The position numbers were made by a program, and so were the translations under genes. Source: a bacterium (lineage in GTDB: Bacteria > Armatimonadota > Zipacnadia > Zipacnadales > Zipacnadaceae). From it: a DNA stretch of 64,000 bases. Positions 46,141 to 55,517 of the stretch are shown here, piece by piece; the stretch's first letter is position 1, and the number at the start of each line of letters is the position of its first letter. The stretch covers positions 62,001 through 126,000 of the forward strand of contig JAUVXR010000003.1 in NCBI GenBank assembly GCA_030603495.1, given 5' to 3'. Below the pieces are notes generated by a model that saw only the letters and a program-made list of their open reading frames with translations, did no database searches and had not been told where the DNA came from.

Positions 46141-46353
46141 ATGGGACAAAGCCTAGTCGAGTGTGAACACTGTGGGGGTAAGCGCACCTGTACGGCCAGC
46201 GGCGGCCGCAGTTGCCGCGACTGCCTGGCCGCTGCGGGACGCAGTATTCGCCAGTGGGGCACCGTGCGGTGCTCCTACTGTGGCGGTACGGGCAAAGTCT
46301 GGGTAGAAGTCGAAGATGATGACGAAGAGGGCTCTGCCAACCAGGAAGACTAG
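46141..46353 (+). CDS. small DnaJ-type zinc-finger protein
   Basis: 70 residues, with a strong SD (AAAGGAGGGCGTCT) before the ATG. Seven cysteines occur as CEHCGGKRTC, CRDC and CSYCGGTGK, so the protein has one DnaJ-type CxxCxGxG motif and a second degenerate half. The C-terminus is acidic. It may form a single zinc site and act as a chaperone accessory. It stands alone between the proline-rich protein gene and the tRNA. Confidence 0.75.
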   Translation: MGQSLVECEHCGGKRTCTASGGRSCRDCLAAAGRSIRQWGTVRCSYCGGTGKVWVEVEDDDEEGSANQED

Positions 46354-46420
46354 AGAGTATCGAGCTATCCTTGGGAATGGCAAGCAATACTTCCTGGTGG
46401 ATGCTGTATCTAAACACTTG

Positions 46421-46457
46421 ACCTGCCGGGCTCAGTATGCTTGACTCTCCGGCAGGT
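46421..46457. terminator. hairpin after the zinc-finger gene
   Basis: ACCTGCCGG (46421-46429) and CCGGCAGGT (46449-46457) pair perfectly with a 19-base loop. A second perfect 11-bp inverted repeat, AATCCGGCTGT (46498-46508) with ACAGCCGGATT (46543-46553), follows 40 bases on. Neither has a T-run, so they may be Rho-dependent or regulatory structures. The rest of 46354-46820 shows no gene. Confidence 0.4.
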
Positions 46458-46820
46458 GCCGAGTGGGATTAGCCATTTGGCAACGCTCTGAGCACCTAAT
46501 CCGGCTGTCAATTGATACCAGACCCAGAAGCGAGGGTAGCTCACAGCCGGATTGACAGTCGGTCAGCGATTACCAAGCCCAGCAGCTCGCGGACGGCGTT
46601 AATGTCACTCTAACGTATGCCCGGCAGGAAGTCTCCAAGGAGGCTACTATCAGGAAGAACGGCTGGCTGGACGACGTGCAACTGCTCGTCGCGGTGTCGT
46701 CGTTCCGTTCTAACTAAGGGACGCAACAGCCGACGGAACCGATTCGGGGCATGGGTAACCAGGTCCCCGTTTTCTTTGTCACCACTGTTCCCTGGCTCTC
46801 TTGGCATCCCGCTACGGTTC

Positions 46821-46849
46821 TTTACACAGGTGAACCGTTGTGCTATAAT
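46821..46849 (+). promoter_or_regulatory. promoter of tRNA-Val (and probably thrS)
   Basis: TTTACA (46821-46826) and TATAAT (46844-46849) with a 17-base spacer and an extended -10 (TGC). Transcription would start about seven bases before the tRNA at 46863. Confidence 0.7.
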
Positions 46850-46862
46850 CCTCCCAGTGCTT

Positions 46863-46937
46863 GGGCGCTTAGTTCAGAGGGAGAACGCCACCTTGACACG
46901 GTGGAGGTCGGAGGTTCAAGTCCTCCAGCGCCCACCA
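46863..46937 (+). tRNA. tRNA-Val (anticodon GAC)
   Basis: 75 bases including an encoded CCA. Acceptor arms GGGCGCT and AGCGCCC pair fully. The anticodon stem CCACC/GGTGG encloses the loop TTGACAC, giving anticodon GAC for valine GUC/GUU codons. The T-arm GGAGGTTCAAGTCCTCC is standard. The thrS ATG is 101 bases downstream with no terminator visible, so the tRNA may be processed from a thrS transcript. No T-box was seen. Confidence 0.95.
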
Positions 46938-47038
46938 CTTGTTTGGATCAGTCCAGGGAACTACCTGTCATTCGATTGCCAAGCTGTACGCCGTCAGGAT
47001 AACCCCTTCCCCTAAGTTCCAGTCTGCACGGAGGCACC

Positions 47039-48967
47039 ATGGCACAAATCACCGTCACGTTACCCGATGGCTCCACGATCCAGGTGCCTACCGGCACCAC
47101 CGCTGGCCAGGTAGCCAAGGAGATTGGTCCCGGGCTGGCTCGCGACGCTGTGGCCGCTCAGATTAACGATCAGATCGTTGACTTATCCACACCAATAGAT
47201 AGCGACGCTGAGCTGACCATCTTAACTGTAGATAGTCCCGAAGGCCTGGAAATCTACCGCCACTCAGCAGCACACATAATGGCTGACGCCGTCGTCTGCC
47301 TCTTCCCCGACGCCAAGCCCACTATCGGCCCATCCATCGCGGATGGCTTCTACTACGACTTCGATGTGGACGAAGCGTTCACCCAGGACGATCTGGTGCG
47401 GATCGAGGCCGAGATGGAGAGCATCATTGAGGCGGACTTACCGTTCGAGCGCCGGGAGGTATCAGCAGCCGACGCTCGGACCTTGTTCGAAGCTCAGGAT
47501 AACCCGTACAAGGTCGAGCTGATTGACGATTTGGTCGAGCAGGGCGAAGAGACCATCTCGCTGTATCAGCACGGCCAATTCACCGACCTGTGCCGTGGCC
47601 CTCATCTGCCCTCCACCGGGAAGATCGTCGCCGTCAAGCTCCTGTCAGTGGCGGGTGCATACTGGCGGGGCCGAGAAACCAACCCGATGCTTCAGCGCAT
47701 CTACGGGACCGCATATCCTGCCCCGAAGATGCTCGAGGAGCACCTCCAGCGCATCGAGGAAGCCAAACAGCGCGATCACCGCAAACTCGGCCGCGATCTA
47801 AAGCTATTCAGCTTCTTTGAGGAGGCCGGCGCCGGGCTGGTCTACTATCATCCCAACGGCGCTATGCTACGCCAACTGGTCACCGACTTCACCATCAGAG
47901 AGCATCTCAGGCGCGGCTACCAACTAGTGCGTACGCCCCATCTCATCAAGAGCACCATCTGGGAGATATCCGGGCACGCCCAGCAAGACTACCCCATGTA
48001 CTACACCGATGTAGAGGGCCAGTCCTACGGCATCAAGCCAATGAACTGTCCTGGCCACATCCTGATCTACAATTCCGAGACGCGCTCCTACCGCGATCTG
48101 CCCATCCGCTACTTCGAGCTGGGCACCGTCTACCGCCATGAACGCAGCGGTGTGCTGCACGGCTTGCTGCGGGTGCGCGGCTTCACCCAGGACGATGCCC
48201 ACATCTTCTGCACGCCCGAGCAGCTCACCGATGAGATCATCGGGGTTATTGACTTCTCCCAGGATATGCTCAGCACGTTCGGCTTCGACGAGTACGAGAT
48301 CTTCCTGGCGACCAGGCCGGATAAGGCGATAGGCACCGCCGAGATGTGGGAGCAAGCCACCCAAGCGCTTGCGGATGCTCTTGAGCAGTGCGAGTTGGAT
48401 TACCAGGTGGTGCCCAAAGACGGCGCCTTCTATGGGCCCAAGATTGACATCGCCCTCAAAGACGCCCTGGGCCGGCTGTGGGACGGCCCGACTATCCAGT
48501 GCGATTTTGCCATGCCCGAACGCTTTGATATCACCTATGTCGGCACCGATGGCCAGGAGCATCGCCCGGTCATGATTCACCGCGTCGTCCTGGCAGGCAT
48601 CGAGCGCTTCCTGGGGGCCATGATCGAGAATTATGCGGGCAACTTCCCCATGTGGCTGGCCCCGGTGCAAGTCCGCGTCCTCCCCATCACCGACCGGAAC
48701 GTTGATTACGCCAGGCAGGTCGCTCAGGAACTCCGCGACCACGACATGCGCGTAGAGATAGACGAGGCTTCGGCTACACTTCAAGCCAAGATCCGCGATG
48801 CTGAGCTGATGAAGATTCCGCATATGCTGGTGGTCGGCGACCGCGAGCAGGAGTCGGGGCAGGTGGCCGTCCGCAGCCGTGAGGACGGCGACCTCGGCCC
48901 CCGGCCGCTGGATGAGTTCATCGAGCAGGTCCGCGCCGAGGCGGCACTGCCGCACACGAGCACGTAG
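47039..48967 (+). CDS. thrS: threonine-tRNA ligase
   Basis: 642 residues, ATG with CGGAGGCACC before it. Domains in order: TGS (1-62), N-terminal editing domain with the HSAAH metal-type motif (His75, His79), class II core (about 240-530) and anticodon-binding domain (540-642). The zinc-binding Cys337 is in MNCPGH, and motif 2 reads YRHERSGVLHGLLRVRGFTQDDAHIF in part. It charges tRNA-Thr and edits Ser-tRNA. Complete and of normal length. Confidence 0.97.
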   Translation: MAQITVTLPDGSTIQVPTGTTAGQVAKEIGPGLARDAVAAQINDQIVDLSTPIDSDAELTILTVDSPEGLEIYRHSAAHIMADAVVCLFPDAKPTIGPSIADGFYYDFDVDEAFTQDDLVRIEAEMESIIEADLPFERREVSAADARTLFEAQDNPYKVELIDDLVEQGEETISLYQHGQFTDLCRGPHLPSTGKIVAVKLLSVAGAYWRGRETNPMLQRIYGTAYPAPKMLEEHLQRIEEAKQRDHRKLGRDLKLFSFFEEAGAGLVYYHPNGAMLRQLVTDFTIREHLRRGYQLVRTPHLIKSTIWEISGHAQQDYPMYYTDVEGQSYGIKPMNCPGHILIYNSETRSYRDLPIRYFELGTVYRHERSGVLHGLLRVRGFTQDDAHIFCTPEQLTDEIIGVIDFSQDMLSTFGFDEYEIFLATRPDKAIGTAEMWEQATQALADALEQCELDYQVVPKDGAFYGPKIDIALKDALGRLWDGPTIQCDFAMPERFDITYVGTDGQEHRPVMIHRVVLAGIERFLGAMIENYAGNFPMWLAPVQVRVLPITDRNVDYARQVAQELRDHDMRVEIDEASATLQAKIRDAELMKIPHMLVVGDREQESGQVAVRSREDGDLGPRPLDEFIEQVRAEAALPHTST

Positions 48968-48997
48968 ACAAGACGCTCACGCCGCCTTGAGAAAGAC

Positions 48998-50638
48998 TCA
49001 ATAGGTCTGCCCCTCGCCTCCTTGATCTTCCGCTTTCATGGAGCGAGCCTTTTCCAAGAGTTCTTCGGTGGGTCTGTGGGTCTTGATGAACTTGCTGATG
49101 ATTGTGCCGCAGAAGTCCTCCACTGGCTCATATCGCCCGGCTTCAAGGAGCTTGCGCGCCAAATGCAGGGGCATCCCCTGCGTAGTGGTGTGGCAGCAGG
49201 GCTCGACCGAGACTGCGCTCAGCAGGTGCTTGCTGGCGGTCTCGACATCGTGGTCCTGCTCCAATGCTATGCGGCCCAGCATCAGGTAGGCGTAGGCCGC
49301 GTAATGGCCCGGACCGCCGTCGAAACCCTCGTGGTCCGCCGCAATGACCTCCTGGAGAGCATTTCTCGCGTCCTCGATTCTATCTGCCTCGCGTAGGCAT
49401 GTAGCGTAAGACAAGTAAAGGCCCGGCTTAGAGACTTCTTCGACGTGTGGCAGCGCGGCCTCGCAGGCGACAAGGGCTTCCTCGTATCGCTCCAGTGCCA
49501 TGAGCAGATCTGCTAACTGCTCCGAGTAAAATGCAGGATAGAAGTCTTCTCCCTCCGCAGCGGCGATGGCGCGACGGTAGTAGGCGATGGCCTTTTCAGC
49601 GCGTTCGTGGTTAATCTCCACGGGAATCTGGTAATCAGACGGCAGACCGTAATACTGAAGCCACCTCTCGCGGTCCACCGCCTGCTCGCATTTCGGGGGG
49701 ATGGCATTGTGCTCACAGGTCATCGCTAAGACCCAGAAGAAGTGGTGGTCATCAGTGTACTGTTCGATTTGAGCTTCCAACACGTCTGTAACCCGCTCCC
49801 GGTACTCTGGGTCCAGGTAGAACAATGTGATGTTCGTGAAAAACAGTTCGTCGCTGTTGGGATGCCATCGGGCCATCTCAAAAGTATGAGCCTTCAGCTT
49901 TTGATCATCTGGCTCTCTGAAGCTGTACCACACCAGCGCAGCTTCGCGGCGGGCCAAATCGTCCGGGTGCGCTGCAAGGTAGGGCTCGAAAGCCTCCGGC
50001 TTCTGCTCCTTTTCCGGAAGCATCCCGAACCAAACCTGCTCTCCCGCGTTCCGGGGAACCGTCTTGACAAGCACGGCACTTCCAACCACCACCAGCACAA
50101 GGGGGACTACAACGAACAATACTACCTGATATCGCGGCCTTTTCTTACCCGTCACCGTCACCATCTTGCTCTTCGCCGGGAAGAACAACTGTCGGCGCGT
50201 TGCTAGTAGCCAGATGATGAGGCCATAGAAGGCAGCTGTGACGAGGCTTGCTGTCAGCGAAACTTCGGCTATCCCAAGGTTCACCGTCAAGAAGACGTGC
50301 CAGAGAGAATATGCTGCGAGCCATATGACAGCACACCACCACCCCCAGGAGCGCAACCTCGCTGCGGCGACAGCCGTGACGATTCCAAACAACCCATGAA
50401 GACCAAACAGGGGTGCGTATGGAACCAGGCGCTGCATCATGTGCGCAAACTGGTGAGCGCCCGGCGAAAGCTGCTGAAAGTACTGGGGATACTCTGTATA
50501 CCCCTGCGCCATCCAAGGTACCAACCAAACCCAAGCCAGGGATATCAAACTGAGCAGGCCAATGACAACGCTCATCACATACACCGGCCAGACGGACGGC
50601 TTAGCCTTGCCCTCGTCAGTGTCTCTAAGCGTGTTCAT
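48998..50638 (-). CDS. membrane protein with TPR-like C-terminal half
   Basis: 546 residues. Five or six hydrophobic segments in the first 200 residues (near 18-42, 72-95, 100-118, 125-150, 172-195). The remaining 345 residues are helical, with TPR-like pairs such as ERAEKAIAYYRRAIAAAEGE, then YEEALVACEAALPHVEE and DARNALQEVIAA. A Cys pair occurs near residue 490 (EPCCH). Function unknown; a scaffold at the membrane is likely. The start overlaps the tail of the radical SAM fragment. Confidence 0.7.
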   Translation of the reverse strand: MNTLRDTDEGKAKPSVWPVYVMSVVIGLLSLISLAWVWLVPWMAQGYTEYPQYFQQLSPGAHQFAHMMQRLVPYAPLFGLHGLFGIVTAVAAARLRSWGWWCAVIWLAAYSLWHVFLTVNLGIAEVSLTASLVTAAFYGLIIWLLATRRQLFFPAKSKMVTVTGKKRPRYQVVLFVVVPLVLVVVGSAVLVKTVPRNAGEQVWFGMLPEKEQKPEAFEPYLAAHPDDLARREAALVWYSFREPDDQKLKAHTFEMARWHPNSDELFFTNITLFYLDPEYRERVTDVLEAQIEQYTDDHHFFWVLAMTCEHNAIPPKCEQAVDRERWLQYYGLPSDYQIPVEINHERAEKAIAYYRRAIAAAEGEDFYPAFYSEQLADLLMALERYEEALVACEAALPHVEEVSKPGLYLSYATCLREADRIEDARNALQEVIAADHEGFDGGPGHYAAYAYLMLGRIALEQDHDVETASKHLLSAVSVEPCCHTTTQGMPLHLARKLLEAGRYEPVEDFCGTIISKFIKTHRPTEELLEKARSMKAEDQGGEGQTY

Positions 50639-50984
50639 CTGTTCTCACCACCTCCCGATTTGCCGGTGAGTAACTTCCCCGCCGACTCCATACTGACCTC
50701 TGCCAGCGAGTCTGCCACGAGGTCAGGGGCGGCTCACCCAGACCGCTGAAGGTGATATAGTCGGCCTGCCCGTCCTGCTTGACCCACCGGCGCAGCTCGC
50801 CGAGTATCTCCCCGGCATCAACGTATGGCCGCCGCTCTAGCGTCTTATTCGTAGTCCGGCCTAGTTGGCAGTATATACAGTCAAAACTGCATATATTGTG
50901 CGGCACCAGGTCCACACCCAACGATCGCCCCAGCCGGCGTGAGGGAACTGGCCCGTACAGATGCTGCCACTTAGCTTGCCCCAT
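50625..50984 (-). pseudogene. truncated radical SAM protein (COG0731-like)
   Basis: The first 85 or so residues are a clear radical SAM N-terminus: YGPVPSRRLGRSLGVDLV, then the cluster motif C32-SFD-C36-IY-C39, and ITFSGLGEP. A full protein has roughly 300 residues. After GLGEP the homology is lost. The last stretch, in a different frame, could encode a plausible tail (DLVADSLAEVSMES), so an internal deletion has joined the 5' end to foreign or 3' sequence. It is the last gene of the eroded metal-cluster operon. Confidence 0.8.
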
Positions 50985-51016
50985 AGCAGTCTCCTGGGCG
51001 TAGAAGACGTATTACT

Positions 51017-51859
51017 TCACCGTGGGCTCAATTCGGGCCCTGCCTTCAGCACCATATCCCCAATCTTAACCCCGAGCTCTCGCGCCACCACCTCACACTT
51101 GGCCACCAGCAGGTAGAACAGTGGGCCCGATGCCTCAGAATATGCTTCGTAGTTGGCCTGCCCCTTCGAGATGATAAGATCTGCCGAAGCCCAGGCTGCT
51201 TCGCGCTCAGCATTGGTGCCTGGATACATCGGCACCGGCAGGATGCGGATCGCCTCATCAAAATCAGCTGTCTCGGCATCGGCCACCATCGCATCATTGA
51301 TAAACGGCTCATCTTTCACGGTAAGTGTGACCTCAGATGCCGAAAACTGCTCAATCAATACCCGATCGAAGATAATTTCGCCGGCATTGTCTGCCAGGTA
51401 CAGTATCCTCGAAGCCTTGCTTACCTTTTCCGCAAAGGCGCGAAAGTCATCCACCACGAAAGCCGTCTGCATAATACGGTCGAGTGTGCCCTCCAGATCG
51501 AGACGATTCGGCACGCCGAAGTCAATGATGTTGCCAGCGATAGCGATCCTGGTAGCTACATTGAGCGGGTCATCGGCGCCGGCTACAATCTGCTTCATTG
51601 CCGGGTACTTAGCCAGAGCGTAGGCATTAGATTGCTGTTTGATCTCCTCGTAGGGATCGTTAATTTCCGTGACCTCGCGCACAGCGCAGTAGACCGCTTG
51701 GCTCAGCTCCACCGGCGTTACGCCCAGCTTCGCTAGGGACAGCCGGCGTAGAGCTTCACGGATAACACGCTCCTGGAGCAAGGGATCAGCGGTGGCAATA
51801 CGCGCGGCCTCCACGGCCTGCCGCGCGAAACACGGTACACATTCAAACTTGGCTTGCAT
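51017..51859 (-). CDS. DUF89 (ARMT1-like) damage-control phosphatase
   Basis: 280 residues, complete. The N-terminal ECVPCFARQA has the CxxC found in prokaryotic DUF89 proteins. The phosphatase core has GNIIDFG, YLADNAGEIIFDR with the metal-binding Asp and Asn, DEPFINDAM and SKGQANYEA. DUF89 enzymes are metal-dependent phosphatases acting on damaged sugar phosphates. In prokaryotes they often lie beside NifX and MinD-type genes, as here. It is the only intact member of this local set apart from the PadR regulator. Confidence 0.9.
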   Translation of the reverse strand: MQAKFECVPCFARQAVEAARIATADPLLQERVIREALRRLSLAKLGVTPVELSQAVYCAVREVTEINDPYEEIKQQSNAYALAKYPAMKQIVAGADDPLNVATRIAIAGNIIDFGVPNRLDLEGTLDRIMQTAFVVDDFRAFAEKVSKASRILYLADNAGEIIFDRVLIEQFSASEVTLTVKDEPFINDAMVADAETADFDEAIRILPVPMYPGTNAEREAAWASADLIISKGQANYEAYSEASGPLFYLLVAKCEVVARELGVKIGDMVLKAGPELSPR

Positions 51860-51937
51860 ACATACATTACCCCTGTCTGTGCCACTAACCCGGCCTTACC
51901 AGCACACTGAATGGCCTGGGCAGCGGCCTGTATCTGG

Positions 51938-52098
51938 CTAGTGGGGCAGCCTGGCGACGATTCCCCTCAATGCCTCCCACACCGCCTCCGGGACGACGTC
52001 AGGTCCCAGGGGGATGCCCTGGTCAGTAGCTTCAACCACAGCTGGAGCACCTCGTGGACCCGGCCACAGTGTAGGCATTCGTACTCGTACAACGGCAC
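51938..52098 (-). pseudogene. FmdB-type small zinc ribbon with a frameshift
   Basis: Starting at a GTG at 52098 (GAGG before it), the sequence reads PLYEYECLHCGRVHEVLQ, the opening of the FmdB regulatory zinc ribbon family, then runs to a stop at 51967 in an unlikely frame. In the neighbouring frame a better tail is found (DQGIPLGPDVVPEAVWEA..., ending at 51938). A one-base indel near 52050 would join them into a protein of about 53 residues. The second CxxC expected in FmdB is missing. Confidence 0.5.
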
Positions 52099-52130
52099 AG
52101 TCCTGTCCTCCTCGCTCTTGACTCTTGTCA

Positions 52131-52757
52131 CTAAGCGCTGAGCAATTGGCTTAGTCTATCCCACGCTTTGCGGATGCCCTCAGTTACTGGCCCATCTCGG
52201 TACTCGACCAGCGGCATCTGCTCGGCCATTGCTTCAGTGACCGACTCGTCATATGGCAATTCTGCGACTAATTCCAGGCCGTTTTGCGCGCAATAGTCAC
52301 GGATCTGCTGTGTGTTTGTAGCGTTGATGTCAGCCTTGTTGATCATTACCGTAACAGTAGTCTAAAACTGCTTGCAGAGCTGGACAATCCGTTCCATGTC
52401 GTGAATTCCGGAGAGAGTCGGCTCGGTGACGACCAGCGCCAGATCGGTATCCGTGATGGCCGCGACGGCGGTGCAACCAATGCCCGGAGCGCCGTCAATC
52501 AGCACCAGAGGAATTCCCCCCTCGATCGCTGCATCCTCGGCTTTCTGGCGTACCATCGTGACCAGTCGCACCGTCTCTTTCGTATCTCAATTGCGTCCGG
52601 CAAACGGGCGCGTATCCGCGTGAGTTCGTCTTCGTCCTGGGCGAAGCTGAAGCCACCGACGGTCATAGCCACCGGATGGGTATGGCGTCCCGCCACCGCC
52701 ACGCACAGATCATAAGAGAGTGCATTGGGCGGGGATTCGGCAACGACCGCCGGATCT
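52131..52757 (-). pseudogene. MinD/CooC-type P-loop ATPase, disrupted
   Basis: Three pieces in order on the minus strand match a MinD-superfamily ATPase of the ferredoxin-associated kind. Piece 1 (about 52757-52590) reads AVVAESPPNALSYDL...GGFSFAQDEDEL. Piece 2, after a frameshift near 52590, reads ETVRLVTMVRQKAED, LVLIDGAPGIGC and EPTLSGIHDMERIVQLC. An in-frame TAG (52362-52364) then interrupts it. Piece 3 continues in the same frame as TVTVMINKADIN and ELPYDESVTEAMAEQMP to a stop at 52131. The Walker A N-terminus is missing. The next gene upstream, the nuclease-STAND gene, ends inside piece 1. Confidence 0.8.
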
Positions 52758-55517
52758 CTCTATCAACTCTGCAAATTCTAGCCAATTGGCCAGGATATTG
52801 GCCAAGCTTGCAGTGGTTGTTGGATGCAGTTCCTTGCCTTTTCTCGTGTTGATTTCCGACACCACTTGGCGAGCTGAGACCCACTGAGGCTCAGCAGTCG
52901 CTACTGTTTCGTAGAAATAAGCGACCACTGGGACATCCAGAATCCGCTTCCGGACAATTGCCCTCTGGTTGTTGACCTCGCTATCTGCGAACAGCTCTCC
53001 ATCCGCAGTCAGACGCCGACGACCATCCACGAGTCTCTCACACAATCCCATTAGGCGTGCATCGACCAATGATTTCTCAACCATCGTCTCCGATCGGCTA
53101 ATACTCACAGCAATCTGCTCCTTGCTCATGGGTCCCTTATTGCGTAGTTGCTTGATCAGTCGGCGCGTACCACTGATGTAGCCCTCAGGCTGTTGCGCAC
53201 CGGATTGTGCACCGATCAAGTACCTAGCAATAGGCAGGCCGCGGAGTTGGATAGGTCCGTCACCGGTCGCGCCAACTGAGTTCAGCCAGGCTACCATTGT
53301 GCTCGCATATCTTTCCCACGTCCTTTGTTGGGCAGCGACCGCCGGGAATTCCCCTTGGAGTATTGCGATAACATCCCCTAGGGTCCGAAGTTGTGCTTCA
53401 TCCCAGAGTTCGAGTATTCGCTTAGTACAAGTATTCCGGACAAGTCGCTGTCTAATTGCTGCACTCAAGTCATCCTCGGTTGCAATGATGCCGATATCAG
53501 AAGGAAGCCAAACATCGTCTCCTGCGTAATCGACGACACCTATGGCCCGAAGGTCGCGCAGGTAGTTGGATAGAGAGCCTGGCGCCACGGCTAGGTCGGA
53601 CGCCAGTTGCTCTATTGAGGCCTTATCACTCCCCGCAGCCAGTCGCTCGATCGCCTTGAGCGCTCTCCGAGGTCGAGTGCGAAGCAAATACACTTCATCA
53701 ATCGGTAGACGGTCTGTGCGGAGGAACTCGGCGAAGATGTCGTGATATACGTTGTACACATCTCCTTCCCGCAATAACAGCCGCATGTCGACGAATTTGT
53801 TGAGGAGCTGACCGATGTCCCGTCCTGGGAACCGCTCCGCCAACGTGCGCGAATCCGCAGGCATCACAGAGGCTAACTTACGTAACGAATCCTTTTCATC
53901 CTCGTCCAAGCTTTGGATATCAGCCTCGAACAGATTGCGGAGGTCAAGTTGTCGTTCCACGAGTTCTCGCTGCCCAGCGCCGTCGGCGATCTGCTGGTTG
54001 ATGTGCCAACAGACCTTCTTGAGCAACCAGGGGTAGCCTCTGCTAAACTCGCGGACCTCCTGCTCTAAGGCGGTCATTAGTCCTGCGTTGATTCTGGCCT
54101 CGAGTGCTCGAAGCAATACATTGGTCTCATCTGGACCGAACTGCTTGACGGGCACTGATCGAGCCCTCTTCCGGAGTGCTTCGCGAACGAAGGCAATCTC
54201 TTCGTCTTGCCACCAGAAGTCTGTCTTCCAAGCAAAGCCGAGGACTAGATTCGCTTGGGACTCCTCGACCGCCAGCGCCATCTCCAGCGTGGCTTCCGCA
54301 AGTGACAAATCGTGCAGCACCGCCTCGAACTGGTCAAAGAACAGCACGGGGGTAATGCCGCACTCCCGCGCTCTTTCGCCTACGTCGTATAAACCCTCCG
54401 GAAGAGACAGGGTGCCACCAACCGACACGCCAGCGAAAGCCTCACCCGTCTGAGCATCCTCGTCAAGAGTCTCAATGAGCCGCAAGACGGAAGCTGTAAG
54501 AAACCCCCGACTCTGGCCAGACACACCGCTTACTGATATGCCACGAGCACCGTCTTGATGCGCCTCCTTCAACATCTTGAGGATCAAGGAACTCTTGCCG
54601 ATACCAGAGAGTCCGGTCACAATGCACAGACGCTCAGCACTTTCCCCGGAACGCACTTGCCTCACCAGAGAACGGAAAGCTTCCACTTCCTCATTGCGCC
54701 CTGCGAAGCAGTCTGGAGGAGCCGGAAACTTGTAGTCGAACCAGCCTTTTCCCGGGGTCACCACGTGCGCCCGGGCGGCGGTCGCCCGGTCAGGGGGCTG
54801 GGGGGCCATTGTCTCTGGAGGTTCATTGAGCATCGCCAATTCGGCGAGGTCTGAACTGTTCTCGCGTAACCCCCTAGAAATGGTGGCCAACAGGTCATCT
54901 TCAACGATAAGCTGACCAGTTGGAGCCAGGATGTAGAACCCAGAAGGGGTGCGCTCACCCTCGTCGAGGACCAATAGGGCCCAGTGTGCCCCTTTTTCGC
55001 CGTATAGGAGGCGCACCTCACCAACCTTGCCGGTCCCGCGTTCCTCCACCAGTGCTGTGACCGTCTCTGGCGAGTGCCAGTCTGCCTGTTCGCACAATGC
55101 TCGGATCAGATCTGCCTCTTCGCAAAGCCTAACACGCTTCGTAGCCTCATCGAGAAGTTCCGACCGGTAGTAATCCCAGGCCTTGCCACTGAACCCCGGA
55201 ATCGCAACAAAGAGGCCGTGTGCGCGCGGATCTCTGTCTGCCTGATTTAGTACGTCCATTGCCAGTTCCTTCAAGGGGCCTGGGGAGACTGCTTCGTGTT
55301 GACACTTGCATGAAACGATTAGCTCTGCTCGGGTCAGACCCGCTCGTCCCACCACGTCCAACTCGGTACCGGTACGTTCTACATTTAATTCAACGTCCGG
55401 GTAGCCTGAAGCCTTAAGGTATTCCGCGACCAACTGCTCGAGCAAATGGCCCTTGGCGTTGTCGCGCGCCTTCTTACTCTTGCCCCGGGGAAGGAACTCA
55501 ATCCGCGCTGCTTCCAT
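52710..55517 (-). CDS. PD-(D/E)xK nuclease fused to a STAND-like NTPase, candidate defence protein
   Basis: 935 residues from the ATG at 55517 (GGAGGG before it). The N-terminal 150 residues look like an Mrr-type restriction endonuclease: ERTGTELDVVGR (Glu52, Asp54) and LIVSCKCQ (Lys71). A middle region (160-250) is unknown. The NTPase has Walker A TGLSGIGKSS (Lys308, Ser309) and Walker B VLFFDQFEAV (Asp395, Glu398). Winged-helix-like helical repeats follow to the end. This effector-NTPase-sensor order resembles Avs-type STAND defence proteins, although it is shorter. It is acquired relative to its surroundings: the flanking operon genes are broken at its edges. Confidence 0.75.
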   Translation of the reverse strand: MEAARIEFLPRGKSKKARDNAKGHLLEQLVAEYLKASGYPDVELNVERTGTELDVVGRAGLTRAELIVSCKCQHEAVSPGPLKELAMDVLNQADRDPRAHGLFVAIPGFSGKAWDYYRSELLDEATKRVRLCEEADLIRALCEQADWHSPETVTALVEERGTGKVGEVRLLYGEKGAHWALLVLDEGERTPSGFYILAPTGQLIVEDDLLATISRGLRENSSDLAELAMLNEPPETMAPQPPDRATAARAHVVTPGKGWFDYKFPAPPDCFAGRNEEVEAFRSLVRQVRSGESAERLCIVTGLSGIGKSSLILKMLKEAHQDGARGISVSGVSGQSRGFLTASVLRLIETLDEDAQTGEAFAGVSVGGTLSLPEGLYDVGERARECGITPVLFFDQFEAVLHDLSLAEATLEMALAVEESQANLVLGFAWKTDFWWQDEEIAFVREALRKRARSVPVKQFGPDETNVLLRALEARINAGLMTALEQEVREFSRGYPWLLKKVCWHINQQIADGAGQRELVERQLDLRNLFEADIQSLDEDEKDSLRKLASVMPADSRTLAERFPGRDIGQLLNKFVDMRLLLREGDVYNVYHDIFAEFLRTDRLPIDEVYLLRTRPRRALKAIERLAAGSDKASIEQLASDLAVAPGSLSNYLRDLRAIGVVDYAGDDVWLPSDIGIIATEDDLSAAIRQRLVRNTCTKRILELWDEAQLRTLGDVIAILQGEFPAVAAQQRTWERYASTMVAWLNSVGATGDGPIQLRGLPIARYLIGAQSGAQQPEGYISGTRRLIKQLRNKGPMSKEQIAVSISRSETMVEKSLVDARLMGLCERLVDGRRRLTADGELFADSEVNNQRAIVRKRILDVPVVAYFYETVATAEPQWVSARQVVSEINTRKGKELHPTTTASLANILANWLEFAELIERSGGRCRIPAQCTLL

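Noticed and set aside
47924-48955. 343-codon minus-strand frame over thrS
   Set aside because: thrS is complete on the plus strand; shadow frame.
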